Below, in pieces: positions 1-9,481 of a stretch of 37,710 nucleotides of DNA. Source of the stretch: Paenibacillus sp. Soil522. GTDB taxonomy: Bacteria; Bacillota; Bacilli; Paenibacillales; Paenibacillaceae. The stretch is taken from positions 46,445 through 84,154 of the forward strand of contig NZ_LMRV01000038.1 in NCBI RefSeq assembly GCF_001428245.1, read 5' to 3'. Within the stretch, counting starts at the first letter, position 1, and every line of letters starts with the position of its first letter. The position numbers and the translations under genes were made by a program. A model generated the notes under the pieces. That model was given only the letters and a program-made list of their open reading frames with translations. It was not told where the DNA came from and searched no databases.

Positions 1-1
1 A

Positions 2-256
2 GGAGATATAACCGCTACCGCAGGAGCTGTAAATGCAGGTACTGACGTGACGGCAGGCAACAATGTCACAGCAGTATCTAGGGTGATAGTCACCGATCAA
101 CCAACTTCAAGTACATCTTTACCTACAACTGTACAGTTCGATGCCACTGGGGTGGCGAATCAACCGGGATTGGTATTAAAGGGTACAAGTGGAGCTTCTT
201 ATGTTGTATATATTGATGATAGTGGTCTACCTGTTATTGTGATTCAACCAGTTTAA
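2..256 (+). CDS. C-terminal end of a Thr/Val/Ala-rich surface-type protein (5' end outside window)
   Basis: The reading frame is open from base 2 and has no convincing start, so this is the 3' end of a gene that begins upstream; the GTG at 47 is internal and has no ribosome binding site. The 84 visible residues are rich in Thr, Val, Ala and Gly. They contain TAG/TAV-type mini-repeats near the start and end in a hydrophobic beta-like tail (VVYIDDSGLPVIVIQPV). Such low-complexity beta-rich ends are common in secreted, S-layer-associated or exosporium proteins, but no family is recognised. A strong terminator follows at 279, so this is the last gene of its transcript. Confidence 0.5.
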   Translation, partial: GDITATAGAVNAGTDVTAGNNVTAVSRVIVTDQPTSSTSLPTTVQFDATGVANQPGLVLKGTSGASYVVYIDDSGLPVIVIQPV

Positions 257-261
257 TCCTT

Positions 262-543
262 TCATACAAGCAGGATTTGTCCATTCCAATAGACGGAATG
301 GACTTTTTCTTTTGTAATTACTGCCGAGACAATGTCTATGTTCATCCCGCTTTCATCTGCCCAATGCCAGCTAGCAGCATCCTGCAAATTCCCGCGAGGA
401 TAAAAGAGGACTAGCGCCGAATAATAAAGCACCTGGCAACGCTCCTGTTCGCAGCCTTTCACCGCATCCTCAACCGTTTTATATCCTATTTTAAGATAGT
501 TAAACAAACCAGGTAATAGGAATAACTTTAGGCATAGATTCAT
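262..543 (-). CDS. Possible small hypothetical protein or remnant, 93 aa
   Basis: This minus-strand reading frame starts at ATG 543 (a TTG at 555 is an alternative) and gives about 93 residues with a hydrophobic start (MNLCLKLFLLPGLF) and two Cys in CEQERC. No ribosome binding site is visible, and the last 15 or so codons run through the terminator hairpin of the opposite gene. Amino-acid composition is plausible for a protein (GYKTVEDAVKG, YYSALVLFYPRG), and the plus strand here has no competing frame. It could be the tail of a decayed gene. No family is recognised. Confidence 0.2.
   Translation of the reverse strand: MNLCLKLFLLPGLFNYLKIGYKTVEDAVKGCEQERCQVLYYSALVLFYPRGNLQDAASWHWADESGMNIDIVSAVITKEKVHSVYWNGQILLV
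279..312 (+). terminator. Rho-independent terminator after the first gene
   Basis: A 9-bp perfect stem (GTCCATTCC at 279-287 with GGAATGGAC at 295-303) has a 7-base loop and is followed by TTTTTCTTTT. It lies 23 bases after the stop codon of the upstream gene. Confidence 0.85.
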
Positions 544-582
544 TAGTTTAAGCAAACGGTGATGATTCGAAAAAGAACATAA

Positions 583-702
583 CCCTCATCGGGACGTGGC
601 TGTATGATTAATACGGCAGCAGAACTCGATCATGATTGCCCAATCGGCGATTATGTCAACATCGGGCCAAGCTGCAAAGTACCAAAAGCGGAAAAGGGTT
701 GA
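583..702 (+). pseudogene. Fragment of a NeuD-like sugar O-acetyltransferase (left-handed beta-helix)
   Basis: A short frame bounded by stops at 580 and 700 reads GRGCMINTAAELDHDCPIGD followed by YVNIGPSCKV. This matches the hexapeptide-repeat core typical of NeuD/PglD-type acyltransferases (the family pattern is G-x-G-x-I-I-N-T-x-A-x-x-D-H-D-C-x-I-G-D). PglD/NeuD enzymes are about 200 residues and O- or N-acetylate sialic acid-like or bacillosamine sugars; only about 35 residues remain here, without the N-terminal Rossmann-like part. The match is to a family motif recalled from knowledge, not to a search. It indicates that a nonulosonic-acid gene once stood here. Confidence 0.6.
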
Positions 703-734
703 GCAGAAATAACATTCTGCTCAACCCTTTTTTT
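693..734. terminator. Bidirectional terminator
   Basis: A 14-bp perfect inverted repeat (AAAGGGTTGAGCAG at 693-706, CTGCTCAACCCTTT at 717-730) is followed by more Ts on the plus strand and by TTTT on the minus strand. It ends both the NeuD-like fragment and the minus-strand glycosyltransferase at 741. Confidence 0.85.
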
Positions 735-740
735 ACCTCA

Positions 741-1619
741 TTAAATGGATGCCATCAAATCATTAATATTTTTTCTTGCGTTCCCACTGCCGCTGTAAGC
801 GCCAAGAAGGTACTTTTGCTGCTTATTCATCATAAGCCGTCGATAGGAGCTTCTGTTCATGAATTTCGACACAATCGTCCGAAGCTGTTTTTGTCCCTTC
901 GCAGATGTTAACAATTTGCTTGAAGCATAATAAGAGTATTCGTGTTTATTCGTATTGGGAAAGAAGGACAGCGCAATGACGGGTTTACGGAACAGCATGG
1001 CTTCGAGACCGGTAGTGGAGAACTGCACAAATGCAGCGTCCGTACCGCTCAGCAGATCGTAAAGTCGGATTGCCCGGTGACGAATAAGCTTAGCGAACGG
1101 GTATTTGCGCATCATGCCAGGAGATAATCCGCTTCCTTTTTGACGAGGATGCTTCTTTACAAGGAGCGCGACTTTATTACGAAATGGCAGCAGAGCCCGA
1201 ATGATTCGCTCCATGACGATTCGGTTATCACGCGGCTTCAGAGGCTGTTCGGGATAAACGAATATCGTTTTGTTCCCGTTTATGCCTAATTTCCTCGAGA
1301 TTTGTGATTTATTCATCCATTTGCCATTAAAGATGGGGTCGAACCGCGCGTTCCCGTGAAGATGAAATTTATGTTGAGGAGCGCCATACCGCGTAAGCCG
1401 CTTTCGATGCTGATCTCCCCAAGCGATGTAATGATCCACGTTTGTAGATAAAATCTGGTATGTGTCGATCAGCCCGTATTGAAAATTCATCGTAGGAATG
1501 CGGCGCTGCTTGCCCATATGCACAAGCAGGTAACCCATCGGATTAACGGATGAGGACTGGACGATTGCCTTAATGTTATTTTTTGAGAATAACTGATCGA
1601 TACCGTCTATTTTCCGCAT
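741..1619 (-). CDS. Capsule/teichoic-type GT-B glycosyltransferase-like protein, probably 5'-truncated
   Basis: The 292-residue product has the features of the GT-B group that includes CDP-glycerol glycerophosphotransferases and capsule glycosyltransferases: HGNARFDPIF, a VKKHPRQ segment, and the C-terminal block DLLSGTDAAFVQFSTTGLEA followed by a hydrophobic strand. The same order of motifs is seen in the 676-residue protein encoded at 34596-36626, where about 180 residues precede the equivalent start. ATG 1619 has no ribosome binding site, and the same frame is open upstream only to a TAG at 1632. I infer loss of the N-terminal half, so the protein may be inactive. The terminator at 693-734 lies just downstream. 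Confidence 0.55.
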   Translation of the reverse strand: MRKIDGIDQLFSKNNIKAIVQSSSVNPMGYLLVHMGKQRRIPTMNFQYGLIDTYQILSTNVDHYIAWGDQHRKRLTRYGAPQHKFHLHGNARFDPIFNGKWMNKSQISRKLGINGNKTIFVYPEQPLKPRDNRIVMERIIRALLPFRNKVALLVKKHPRQKGSGLSPGMMRKYPFAKLIRHRAIRLYDLLSGTDAAFVQFSTTGLEAMLFRKPVIALSFFPNTNKHEYSYYASSKLLTSAKGQKQLRTIVSKFMNRSSYRRLMMNKQQKYLLGAYSGSGNARKNINDLMASI

Positions 1620-1631
1620 AACCGAACGAAG

Positions 1632-2116
1632 CTAGGACGTGATCCATTTCATGAAGCCTTTACGCTTGAAGTAAGGGTGTACACCTTTCAGGTTCACGAT
1701 TGATTTGATTTGACGCAACAGCGTGTTGTAGTGAGCTGCTTGGAGACGACCGGCCGCTAGGGAGCCTTCAACCACCGGCTGTTCTTCTTTTCGATGCAAA
1801 TGATGTTTTGTTTTATATTTACACCTAACCCATCTATAACCAAAGAACTAAATATTGTTTTAGCTTTTACAAGCTCGCTAGGTTTATAAGGTACCGCTGT
1901 TACTTGATCGCTAGCGATCAACTTGGCGTACATTTGGCGCGGGCTACGTATCAACCGTAGGCCTGCCCGTTTGGTGCTTTTGAAATATTTGACGGCATCT
2001 AGATGGAATGGATAGGCCATTGCCCGAACGACAGGAACATGTTTATACCTGACATTGCGAAACGTATGAAAGAAATATGCAGTCAGATCGAATGCTCGAA
2101 GTTGCGAGTTTATCAT
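1632..2116 (-). pseudogene. Frameshifted gene of unknown function
   Basis: Two minus-strand frames read like one protein broken by a single-base indel. The first part starts at ATG 2116 (MINSQLRAFDLTAYFF) and runs to about 1787; the second continues in the next frame as EEQPVVEGSLAAGRLQAAHY and on to KRKGFMKWITS, with a stop at 1632. The combined product would be about 160 residues. Ribosome-binding sequence is absent and a stop sits directly upstream, so the 5' end may also be lost. I do not recognise the family. The gene lies 12 bases upstream of, and in frame with, the truncated glycosyltransferase. Confidence 0.4.
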
Positions 2117-2294
2117 CTATGTATCTTATGAGAGAAAGGAGCCAAATACGATAGGGCAGTCAACCAATTTTGTTTTATTTGCGTACATTGAAACAGGTGT
2201 CTAGAGCATATTTCAATTGTTTGCAATAGAATATAGTAGCTTTACGGTGGAGTGTAATTAAAGAGTAGGATCCATTATAGAGGAGGATCATTAT

Positions 2295-3092
2295 ATGAAA
2301 ATCGGCGTGCTGATTACGGCTAGATTGAAATCAACAAGACTCCCCCTTAAACTTTTGCTTCATATCGGGAGAAAGCCGGTTATTGATCACGTCATTGAAA
2401 GGGCAAAGATGGTAAGCCGGGTAGATCAAATTGTGCTGTGCACTTCGACCAATCTGCAGGACGCGCCATTGGTCGAAGCCGCGCATGCCCAGCGTGTACA
2501 TTATTTTATGGGGCATCCGGACGATGTGCTTCTTCGGCTATACGAGGCCGCTACATTTTATAGATTAGATTATGTTCTTTCAATTACGGCGGATAATCCT
2601 TTTTTCTCGGTCGAATATGCGAATCTATTGACCAATGAAGCGCTGCTGCGCAAACCTGACTTTATGTATGTGGAAGGACTGCCATTAGGAGCTTCCATTT
2701 ACGGCATTCGTTACGAAGCATTGAAAACCGTGGTTACATTTAAGGAAAATATGGATTCGGACACCGAAATATGGGGGTACTGGTTAAATCAGCCCCATAT
2801 TTTCGACGTTCACGTTATACAAGCTCGTAAGGAGGAATTCCGAGATGTAAGGCTTACCCTGGATACCTACGAGGATCTGCATTATTTGCAACAGTTAGGA
2901 GAGATGCTGGGTGAACGGCATAGCCTCGGCTCTATTTTAAGCGCAATAGATAGGCTGCCCTATGCTTCCTTGTTCAATCGAGAAGTTGTACAAAAACAGC
3001 TTGCTTCGGATAAGAAGGCGGAAATCGAGCGGCTGTATCAAGATCAAATGGAACGGCTGCTGCTGCTGAAGGAACAGATATATAAAAGTTAA
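2295..3092 (+). CDS. spsF: SpsF-like CMP-sugar cytidylyltransferase
   Basis: The protein (265 aa) begins MKIGVLITARLKSTRLPLK, the nucleotide-binding signature of the CTP transferase family that includes SpsF, NeuA and KdsB (PF02348 type). Further matches are LCTSTNLQDAPL, ITADNPFF and RLTLDTYEDL, the last being the conserved metal/CTP-binding region seen in SpsF. The expected reaction is transfer of CMP from CTP to a nonulosonic acid made by the synthase encoded next. A strong AGGAGG sits 8 bases before ATG 2295. This is the first gene of a packed plus-strand operon running to 10381. The last 30 residues are a Gln/Leu-rich helix not typical of the core fold. In Bacillus subtilis the homologue belongs to spore coat polysaccharide synthesis; the exact sugar here is unknown. 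Confidence 0.8.
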   Translation: MKIGVLITARLKSTRLPLKLLLHIGRKPVIDHVIERAKMVSRVDQIVLCTSTNLQDAPLVEAAHAQRVHYFMGHPDDVLLRLYEAATFYRLDYVLSITADNPFFSVEYANLLTNEALLRKPDFMYVEGLPLGASIYGIRYEALKTVVTFKENMDSDTEIWGYWLNQPHIFDVHVIQARKEEFRDVRLTLDTYEDLHYLQQLGEMLGERHSLGSILSAIDRLPYASLFNREVVQKQLASDKKAEIERLYQDQMERLLLLKEQIYKS

Positions 3093-3110
3093 GGAAGGAG
3101 ACTTAACAGA

Positions 3111-4163
3111 ATGAAAGATATGGGAACGTACTTTCAAAGTCATAAGGAAAAGCCTGCCACTATATTTCGAATTGCAGAAACCGCGTACAATCATGAAGGC
3201 AGCTTAAGCTATTTGCTCCAATTGATCGATGATTTGAAGTCGTCCGGAGCTGATGCGGTGAAGCTTCATATTATGTTGGAATTGGACGCATATATGGCAG
3301 CGAACCATTCTTTATTTGTGAGATTGCAAAAGTGGTTGCTCACTCGCGAACAATGGAAGGAGGTATTCGCCCGCTGCCGCATGCATAAGCTCGCAATCGT
3401 CGGATTGGCTGACGAGCTGCCGGGACTTGAATTTTTGATCGATGAGAAAGTTGATGCTTTAGCAATCCATGCAGCAAGCATGCATGATGCCTACATGCTC
3501 AGGAAGCTGTCTCAAGCGGAGCAGCCGTTATTCGTCGGCGTGGGAGGAGCGACACTGCCCGATATCGAATATACCATCCGCATGCTCTCGCCCAAGAAAA
3601 ATATCGTTTTCATGTATGGCATACAGCAGTATCCAACGCCTCCGTCATCGCTGCATCTGCAAAAGATACCGATGTATGAAAAATTATTCGGTTTTCCAGT
3701 CGGGTATGCCGACCATACCGCAGCACATTCCGAACAAGAGAGATATGTTGCATATGCCGCAGCATATGGACTCGGAGCGCGCGTATTTGAACAGCATGTC
3801 ACGTTGGATTTTGTGAGCAAACACATAGATGACGAATCTGCCATTGAAGCAAATACGTTTATTCAATTTACGGAAAATACGAATATGATTTCGCTAATGA
3901 GCGGCCCTTTGAAATTCGAGCTTAAAGAGGATGAGAAAAAGTATGTGCATTCTCGCAAGCAAATGGTGGCAGCACGAGATTTGCCGATCGACGCGATATT
4001 GACGGAGCGGGATATTCAGTTTAAGCGGATGGAAGATTGGGCGGATATGGGTCCGGACGATTTCGACAAACTATTTGGACGGACATTGCTGCAGCCGGTC
4101 AACGAGGGACAGGCGTTTTCATGGAAACATATAGTGAAGAAAGACAGGGGCAATTATGTCTGA
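3111..4163 (+). CDS. spsE: SpsE/NeuB-family nonulosonic acid synthase
   Basis: The 350-residue protein has the NeuB-type TIM barrel: RIAETAYNHEGS near residue 20, GADAVKLH, VGYADHTAA near residue 200, and VFEQHVTLD. The last 70 residues form an SAF-like domain (RQMVAARDLPIDAILTERDI). Such enzymes condense phosphoenolpyruvate with a six-carbon aldose to give a sialic-, legionaminic- or pseudaminic-type acid. The barrel has VKLHIML where Pse and Neu synthases have K(L/I)QTY, and the catalytic Glu-His pair is kept (EQH). Start ATG 3111 follows AAGGAG. It lies 18 bases after spsF and overlaps the next gene by 8 bases. It is a distant relative of pseI at 28496 and of the fused synthase at 19003, so it may use a different substrate. 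Confidence 0.8.
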   Translation: MKDMGTYFQSHKEKPATIFRIAETAYNHEGSLSYLLQLIDDLKSSGADAVKLHIMLELDAYMAANHSLFVRLQKWLLTREQWKEVFARCRMHKLAIVGLADELPGLEFLIDEKVDALAIHAASMHDAYMLRKLSQAEQPLFVGVGGATLPDIEYTIRMLSPKKNIVFMYGIQQYPTPPSSLHLQKIPMYEKLFGFPVGYADHTAAHSEQERYVAYAAAYGLGARVFEQHVTLDFVSKHIDDESAIEANTFIQFTENTNMISLMSGPLKFELKEDEKKYVHSRKQMVAARDLPIDAILTERDIQFKRMEDWADMGPDDFDKLFGRTLLQPVNEGQAFSWKHIVKKDRGNYV

Positions 4164-5439
4164 GATCGTCATATTAGGAGCTGGAATCGCAGGAATATCA
4201 GCTGCTTATCATGCAAGATTGTCGGGTAAAAAGGCAGTGGTCTACGAAGCACAAGGCTTTTGGGGTGGATTACTTGACAATTTTGTCATAGACGGATTCA
4301 GATTCGATAAAGCGATCCATCTCTCTTTTACAAATAATAAGTATGTTCGTTCCATATTTGATCAAACTCCTTTCCTATCCCACTACCCAAACCCTTCTAA
4401 TTTTGAACAAGGGAAATGGCTTAAGCACCCGGTACAAAACAACTTATACCCGTTGGATGTCTTGGATAAAGTTGAGGCCGTCATGAGCTTTTTGAATCGT
4501 CCTACTTTATATAATCCTGCGAATTATATGGAATGGCTTGTCCATCAATACGGAGATTATATCGCGAATCGCTTTCCTGTCATATATACCCAAAAATATT
4601 GGACGGTCCCACCGGAAATGTTGAGTACAAAGTGGATCGGTAATCGTATGTACCGACCGACTTTGGAGGAGGTCCTGCAGGGCACTATGACAAGCCAAAC
4701 ACCCAATACGTATTACGCCAAAGAGATGCGATACCCCGTCAAGGGCGGGTACCGAACTTTCATGGAACCGATGGTTTCAGGGACGGATATTCGCATCAAC
4801 AAAAAGGCCGCACGAATTCAACCAAAGTTGAAATATGTGGAGTTTACGGACGGGACCAAAGCGCATTACGAACAGTTATTTAGCAGTATACCTTTACCCG
4901 AACTCATTCCGATGATTGATGGAGCTCCTAAAGAAATAGTGGAGTTAGCAGATAGCTTATGGGCTACTTCGGTTGCTCTAATATCTATAGGCTTAAGCAA
5001 GCCGAAGACTGTCGATTCACTTTGGTTTTATATTTACGACGAGGAGATGCTTGCATCGCGCGTTCATTCGCCAAGCTTGAAATCATCAGACAATGCGCCG
5101 AAAAACTGCAGCTCTCTGCAATTTGAAATCTTCTATTCAAAATATAAGCCGCTCCCGTTCTCTAAATCCTATTTGCTTGAGCATGCCGTTAACTGTTTGA
5201 AACAGATGAAGCTTGCAACCGATGACGAAATATTATTTGCCGATTTGAAAGTGGAAAGATTCGCCAATGTTGTGTTCGATCATGGCATGATTTCTAGGCG
5301 AGATCAGGTTAGGAAATATTTGAATAGCATCGGCATCACTCCTATAGGACGATTCGGGGAATGGGATTATTTATGGAGCGATCAAAGCTTGCTAAGCGGA
5401 AAACGAGCGATCGAAGAATGGGTACATGCAAAGGGGTGA
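4156..5439 (+). CDS. FAD-dependent oxidoreductase, UDP-galactopyranose mutase/protoporphyrinogen oxidase-like
   Basis: The 427-residue protein opens with the dinucleotide-binding motif IVILGAGIAGISAAYHAR followed by VVYEAQGFWGGL, typical of the amine oxidase/UDP-galactopyranose mutase superfamily. The C-terminal part contains ANVVFDHGMISRRDQV and GRFGEWDYLWSDQSLLSG, a block in which related proteins place the last FAD contacts. It therefore binds FAD and probably acts on a nucleotide sugar or sugar acid, since it sits between nonulosonic acid and glycosyltransferase genes. The start overlaps the spsE stop (ATGTCTGA), which suggests translational coupling. No single substrate can be assigned; a ring-contraction role like that of Glf is possible but unproven. 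Confidence 0.7.
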   Translation: MSEIVILGAGIAGISAAYHARLSGKKAVVYEAQGFWGGLLDNFVIDGFRFDKAIHLSFTNNKYVRSIFDQTPFLSHYPNPSNFEQGKWLKHPVQNNLYPLDVLDKVEAVMSFLNRPTLYNPANYMEWLVHQYGDYIANRFPVIYTQKYWTVPPEMLSTKWIGNRMYRPTLEEVLQGTMTSQTPNTYYAKEMRYPVKGGYRTFMEPMVSGTDIRINKKAARIQPKLKYVEFTDGTKAHYEQLFSSIPLPELIPMIDGAPKEIVELADSLWATSVALISIGLSKPKTVDSLWFYIYDEEMLASRVHSPSLKSSDNAPKNCSSLQFEIFYSKYKPLPFSKSYLLEHAVNCLKQMKLATDDEILFADLKVERFANVVFDHGMISRRDQVRKYLNSIGITPIGRFGEWDYLWSDQSLLSGKRAIEEWVHAKG

Positions 5440-5444
5440 TTCTT

Positions 5445-6212
5445 TTGTCAATAACGAAAAATCCAGTATTAGTGAGCATATGCCTGCCTATTTATAACGA
5501 AATAGCCACAATCGACAGAGCCGTTCATAGTGTATTGTCTCAGACTGTAAAAAATTTTGAGCTGATTATCATAGATAATTGCTCTACAGACGGATCATTC
5601 CAGAAAATACAAAAATATAAAGATCCGAGAATTAAAATCTGGCAAAACGCAAAGAATTTGGGGTGGAGATTAAATTCCAATCTTGCCCTTACCAAGGTAA
5701 CAGGTAAGTTCGTCGTTACGCTGCATGGAGGTGACTATTACAAACATCATAGGTATCTTGAGAGAGTTGTAGACCTCCTGGAAGGCAATCCAAACGTGGG
5801 CGTGATTCATTTTGTGTCTATACAAGCTTTTCAAAAGGTATTTAGAAGCACTAGATTAATGCGGAGCGCAGATTATTATTCATTCATTGCTAGCCTCCGA
5901 TATATGCCTGCACCACCCCTTACGGCGTATCGTAATATAGCGATCCAAGACAGCCAGTATTATGCCAAAAACTTCTGGACGGGGGAAGCTCGATTATCCC
6001 TGCATATTGCAAAGGGTGGATACGACGCGTTAATTGAGGTTAATCATTATATTGAAAGGACAGCGAGTCCGAACGGCGAGAGAACGCAACCAGTCAGATT
6101 GAAAGAGCGAGATTTGGACAGGTTTGATTTTTTCACGGAGTTTAAGCAGGATCCGAATATAAAAAAACAGGATCTTCTATTTCTCCAAAAATTATTGAAT
6201 GTCAATTCGTAA
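5445..6212 (+). CDS. Family 2 glycosyltransferase
   Basis: I choose TTG 5445, five bases after AAGGGGTGA, giving 255 residues that begin [18 protein letters not shown]; a longer frame from 5361 runs inside the previous gene and lacks a site. The GT-A signature is clear: [30 protein letters not shown] and [12 protein letters not shown]. Instead of a plain DxD, the loop after the third strand reads [14 protein letters not shown], with one Asp available for metal binding. It probably adds one of the sugars made by this operon to a lipid- or protein-linked acceptor at the inner face of the membrane. No transmembrane segment is visible. The donor and acceptor cannot be named from sequence. Confidence 0.75.
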   Translation: MSITKNPVLVSICLPIYNEIATIDRAVHSVLSQTVKNFELIIIDNCSTDGSFQKIQKYKDPRIKIWQNAKNLGWRLNSNLALTKVTGKFVVTLHGGDYYKHHRYLERVVDLLEGNPNVGVIHFVSIQAFQKVFRSTRLMRSADYYSFIASLRYMPAPPLTAYRNIAIQDSQYYAKNFWTGEARLSLHIAKGGYDALIEVNHYIERTASPNGERTQPVRLKERDLDRFDFFTEFKQDPNIKKQDLLFLQKLLNVNS

Positions 6213-6247
6213 GGCGTAAAGAGGAACCTGATTGCCGAATAGAGGGG

Positions 6248-7582
6248 ATGATAACAATCAGTTCAACACACAATGAGCTTCGAATGCAAATTTTGAAATT
6301 GACAACAAAATATTATGAAAAAAAATGGGCTAAGCAGGATTTTGTGCCGGGAGTTGATTATATACCGGTCAGCGGAAAAACATTTGATGCGGAGGAGCTG
6401 CTGAATGTGGTAGATTCCTCTCTTGATTTCTGGCTGACGGCTGGAAGGTATGCCAAACGATTTGAAAAGGAATTTGCCCGCACTATGGATACTCGGTATG
6501 CGATGTTAACCAATTCGGGATCAAGTGCAAATTTGCTTGCGCTTTCCGCGTTAACCTCGGAATCGTTAGGAGAACGCCGATTGCAGCCCGGTGACGAAGT
6601 CATTACGGTTGCGGCCGGTTTCCCTACTACGGTAAATCCCATTCTTCAGAATCAACTTATTCCGGTTTTCCTGGATGTAGACATTCCTACCTATAATATC
6701 GATACCAATATGCTTGAAGCTGCCATCAGCAGCCGAACAAAAGCCATCATGATTGCCCATACTCTCGGTAATCCATTTAACTTGGCTGAAGTAAAACGAA
6801 TTGCAGATAAATATCAATTATGGCTTATTGAAGATACATGCGATGCGGTAGGAGCGGAGTATACGGGGAAAAAGGTTGGAACATTCGGTGATCTTGCGAC
6901 TGTCAGCTTCTATCCGGCGCATCATATAACGATGGGTGAGGGGGGCGCCGTCCTTACTTCCAATCCTCGGTTAAAAAAAATCGTAGAGTCTTTTCGAGAC
7001 TGGGGTCGAGATTGTTGGTGCGATCCGGGGAAAGACAATACTTGTGGCAAGAGGTTTTCGTGGCAGCTGGGAGATCTTCCCCCAGGCTACGATCATAAAT
7101 ATACGTACAATCATATCGGGTACAACCTAAAAGTTTCCGATATGCAAGCGGCGGTAGGAGTAGCGCAATTAGAAAAACTGCCGAGATTTATAGCCAAGCG
7201 GAGGGAAAATTACAATGATTTGCAAGCAGGGCTCTCTGAGCTGCAGGATATGCTTATTTTACCCCGTGAAACGCCGAACAGCAGCTCTAGTCCATTCGGG
7301 TTTCCAATTACAGTGAGGACGGAATCTCCTATTACTAGAAATCAGCTCATCCAATATTTGGAGCAGAATAACATTGGAACACGCTTGCTTTTTGCAGGGA
7401 ATTTGTTAAAACAGCCAGCTTATAAGAACATCCCGCATCGTATTGTCGGCAACTTAGCGAATACGGATATTATTATGGAACGGACGTTCTGGCTAGGCGT
7501 TCATCCAGGCATTAATCGTGAGATGGTCAAATATATGGTAGATAAGCTTTATGAGGCTTATGGAAGGGGGGATTCGATATGA
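6248..7582 (+). CDS. rfbH: CDP-4-keto-6-deoxyglucose 3-dehydrase (RfbH/DdhC, E1)
   Basis: This 444-residue protein belongs to the DegT/DnrJ/EryC1 fold but has the hallmarks of E1 dehydrase. The usual PLP-binding lysine is replaced by His in [14 protein letters not shown], so the cofactor is PMP. A cysteine cluster in [16 protein letters not shown], plus one further part, fits the [2Fe-2S] ligands of the family. Other matches are [31 protein letters not shown] and [18 protein letters not shown]. The enzyme removes the C3 hydroxyl of CDP-4-keto-6-deoxy-D-glucose in 3,6-dideoxyhexose synthesis. ATG 6248 is immediately preceded by GAGGGG, which is close; a later start is possible. It overlaps rfbF by 4 bases. 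Its partner reductase (RfbI/E3) is not in the window. Confidence 0.92.
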   Translation: MITISSTHNELRMQILKLTTKYYEKKWAKQDFVPGVDYIPVSGKTFDAEELLNVVDSSLDFWLTAGRYAKRFEKEFARTMDTRYAMLTNSGSSANLLALSALTSESLGERRLQPGDEVITVAAGFPTTVNPILQNQLIPVFLDVDIPTYNIDTNMLEAAISSRTKAIMIAHTLGNPFNLAEVKRIADKYQLWLIEDTCDAVGAEYTGKKVGTFGDLATVSFYPAHHITMGEGGAVLTSNPRLKKIVESFRDWGRDCWCDPGKDNTCGKRFSWQLGDLPPGYDHKYTYNHIGYNLKVSDMQAAVGVAQLEKLPRFIAKRRENYNDLQAGLSELQDMLILPRETPNSSSSPFGFPITVRTESPITRNQLIQYLEQNNIGTRLLFAGNLLKQPAYKNIPHRIVGNLANTDIIMERTFWLGVHPGINREMVKYMVDKLYEAYGRGDSI

Positions 7583-8355
7583 AAGTTGTTATATTGGCCG
7601 GCGGGTTTGGTACCCGTATTAGTGAAGAAACGGACATGAAACCAAAACCGATGATAAAAATCGGAGACCATCCAATTTTATGGAATATTATGAAAATTTA
7701 TTCAGCCTATGGGTTTAACGAATTTATCATATGCCTCGGCTACAAAGGGGAAATGATTAAAGAGTATTTCTCCAATTACTTTCTCTATAATTCGGATATT
7801 ACATTTAATTTTGCGAATGAGAATGAAATGATTATTCATAATCATACGACAGAACCTTGGACCGTTACGCTTGCGGATACAGGTAAAGACTCCATGACGG
7901 GCGGAAGATTGAAACGAGTTCAAAAGTATATTGGTGATCAGCCGTTTATGCTGACTTATGGGGATGGTGTTGGAGATATTGACATTCGAAAATTGGTCGA
8001 ATTTCACCATTCCCATGGCAAGTTGGCTACCATTACAGCTACCCAACCAAACGGCAGATTTGGTGCCTTAAATATTACTTCAGAGAACAGTGTCAATACA
8101 TTCGCGGAGAAGATTAAAGGAGACGGGGGATGGGTCAATGCCGGTTTTTTCGTCCTGCAGCCCGAAGTATTCAATTATATATCAGGTGACAACATTGTCT
8201 TCGAGAAAGAGCCTTTAGAAAACATTGCAAAGCAATCGCAATTAATGGCCTACAAGCATACGAATTTTTGGCATCCTATGGATACGTTGCGAGACAGAAA
8301 TTATTTGGATGAATTATGGAAGTCGGGGCGAGCGCCTTGGAAAAAGTGGTCCTGA
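7579..8355 (+). CDS. rfbF: Glucose-1-phosphate cytidylyltransferase
   Basis: The 258-residue protein starts [19 protein letters not shown], the G-x-G-T-R nucleotide-binding loop of sugar-1-phosphate nucleotidyltransferases, and then has KPKPMIKIG. Blocks such as [14 protein letters not shown] and NGRFGALNI are typical of RfbF rather than of the dTDP- or UDP-specific relatives. It makes CDP-glucose from CTP and glucose-1-phosphate, the entry step for 3,6-dideoxyhexoses. A GGAAGGGGGG site precedes ATG 7579, which overlaps the rfbH stop. The length and conserved residues look complete. Confidence 0.95.
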   Translation: MKVVILAGGFGTRISEETDMKPKPMIKIGDHPILWNIMKIYSAYGFNEFIICLGYKGEMIKEYFSNYFLYNSDITFNFANENEMIIHNHTTEPWTVTLADTGKDSMTGGRLKRVQKYIGDQPFMLTYGDGVGDIDIRKLVEFHHSHGKLATITATQPNGRFGALNITSENSVNTFAEKIKGDGGWVNAGFFVLQPEVFNYISGDNIVFEKEPLENIAKQSQLMAYKHTNFWHPMDTLRDRNYLDELWKSGRAPWKKWS

Positions 8356-8386
8356 AGCAGAATAGCGGCTAAAAGGAGGGAAAGAT

Positions 8387-9481
8387 TTGATCGACTCTAC
8401 GTTTTGGAAAGGTAAACAAGTATTTGTTACGGGGCATACCGGATTTAAAGGAGCCTGGATCTGTTTGTGGCTGCAAGCTATGGGAGCGGAGGTAACGGGT
8501 TATGCCCTGCAACCCTCCACTTCCCCGAGCTTATATGAGTTATGCGGATTAAGTTCATCTATGAATTCCATTATTGGGGATATAAGAGACCGGCCCAAGC
8601 TGCAGCAAGCTATTATGGCTTCGAATCCGGATATCGTCATTCATATGGCAGCACAGCCGATTGTCAGAGAATCTTATCAATATCCGGTCGAGACCTATGA
8701 AATCAATGTACTTGGAACGGTCTATTTGCTTGAATCGATTAGGCATGCCGTTCAATTGGGAGCAAAGATTAAAGCGATCGTGAATGTAACGTCGGACAAA
8801 AGTTACGAAAACAAGGAATGGCACTGGGGATACCGAGAAGATGATACTCTAGGTGGTTACGATCCTTATTCCAATAGCAAGGCATGTTCGGAAATGGTGA
8901 CGTCTGCTTATCGAAATTCTTTCTTCAATCCGTCAGACTATCAAACGCATGGCGTGAGTCTGGCTTCTGTCAGAGCGGGAAACGTCATTGGCGGCGGGGA
9001 TTGGGCGCCGGATCGACTTGTTCCCGATTGCATCAGATCTTTAATGAAGGGAGATAAAATAATCATAAGAAATTCAACCGCGATCAGACCGTGGCAGCAT
9101 GTCCTGGAGCCGCTTTATGGGTATCTATTATTGGCGAAGAGTTTATATGAGAAGGGCCCTGTTTATGCACAAAGCTGGAACTTCGGTCCGGAGGATCAGG
9201 ATGTAAGAACGGTTGAATGGGTAGTTAAGGAGCTGTTAAGCCATTGGGAAGGCAGCTTTGAAATTGCTAGCAGCGGAGGAGAGCAGCCTCACGAGGCTAA
9301 ACTACTAAAGCTCGATTGCTCCAAAGCGAAGGCCGAATTAAGCTGGTATCCCAAGTGGCGTGTGGAAAAGGCCATATCTCTAATCGTAGAATGGACGCGA
9401 GGCTTTATGGCCGATGAAGACGTTAAAGAGATTTGTTTGAAGCAAATCAAACAATATGAAGATACGGATGCGTGTATATAA
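8387..9481 (+). CDS. rfbG: CDP-glucose 4,6-dehydratase
   Basis: The 364-residue SDR protein has the Rossmann motif VFVTGHTGFKGAWI near the start, AAQPIVRESY, the catalytic block VTSDKSYENKEW, and YDPYSNSKACSEM, supplying the Tyr and Lys pair. GNVIGGGDWAPDRLVPD is characteristic of RfbG. It converts CDP-glucose to CDP-4-keto-6-deoxyglucose, the substrate of RfbH. The start is TTG 8387, 6-7 bases after AAGGAGGG; no in-frame ATG fits better. It ends one base before the next gene. Confidence 0.95.
   Translation: MIDSTFWKGKQVFVTGHTGFKGAWICLWLQAMGAEVTGYALQPSTSPSLYELCGLSSSMNSIIGDIRDRPKLQQAIMASNPDIVIHMAAQPIVRESYQYPVETYEINVLGTVYLLESIRHAVQLGAKIKAIVNVTSDKSYENKEWHWGYREDDTLGGYDPYSNSKACSEMVTSAYRNSFFNPSDYQTHGVSLASVRAGNVIGGGDWAPDRLVPDCIRSLMKGDKIIIRNSTAIRPWQHVLEPLYGYLLLAKSLYEKGPVYAQSWNFGPEDQDVRTVEWVVKELLSHWEGSFEIASSGGEQPHEAKLLKLDCSKAKAELSWYPKWRVEKAISLIVEWTRGFMADEDVKEICLKQIKQYEDTDACI

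Noticed and set aside
47..256. Separate 69-residue gene starting at GTG 47
   Set aside because: The frame is open to the window edge and has no ribosome site, so it is the end of a longer gene.
5361..5444. Longer N-terminus of the family 2 glycosyltransferase
   Set aside because: It lies inside the preceding gene, lacks a ribosome site and adds residues with no family match; TTG 5445 has a good site.
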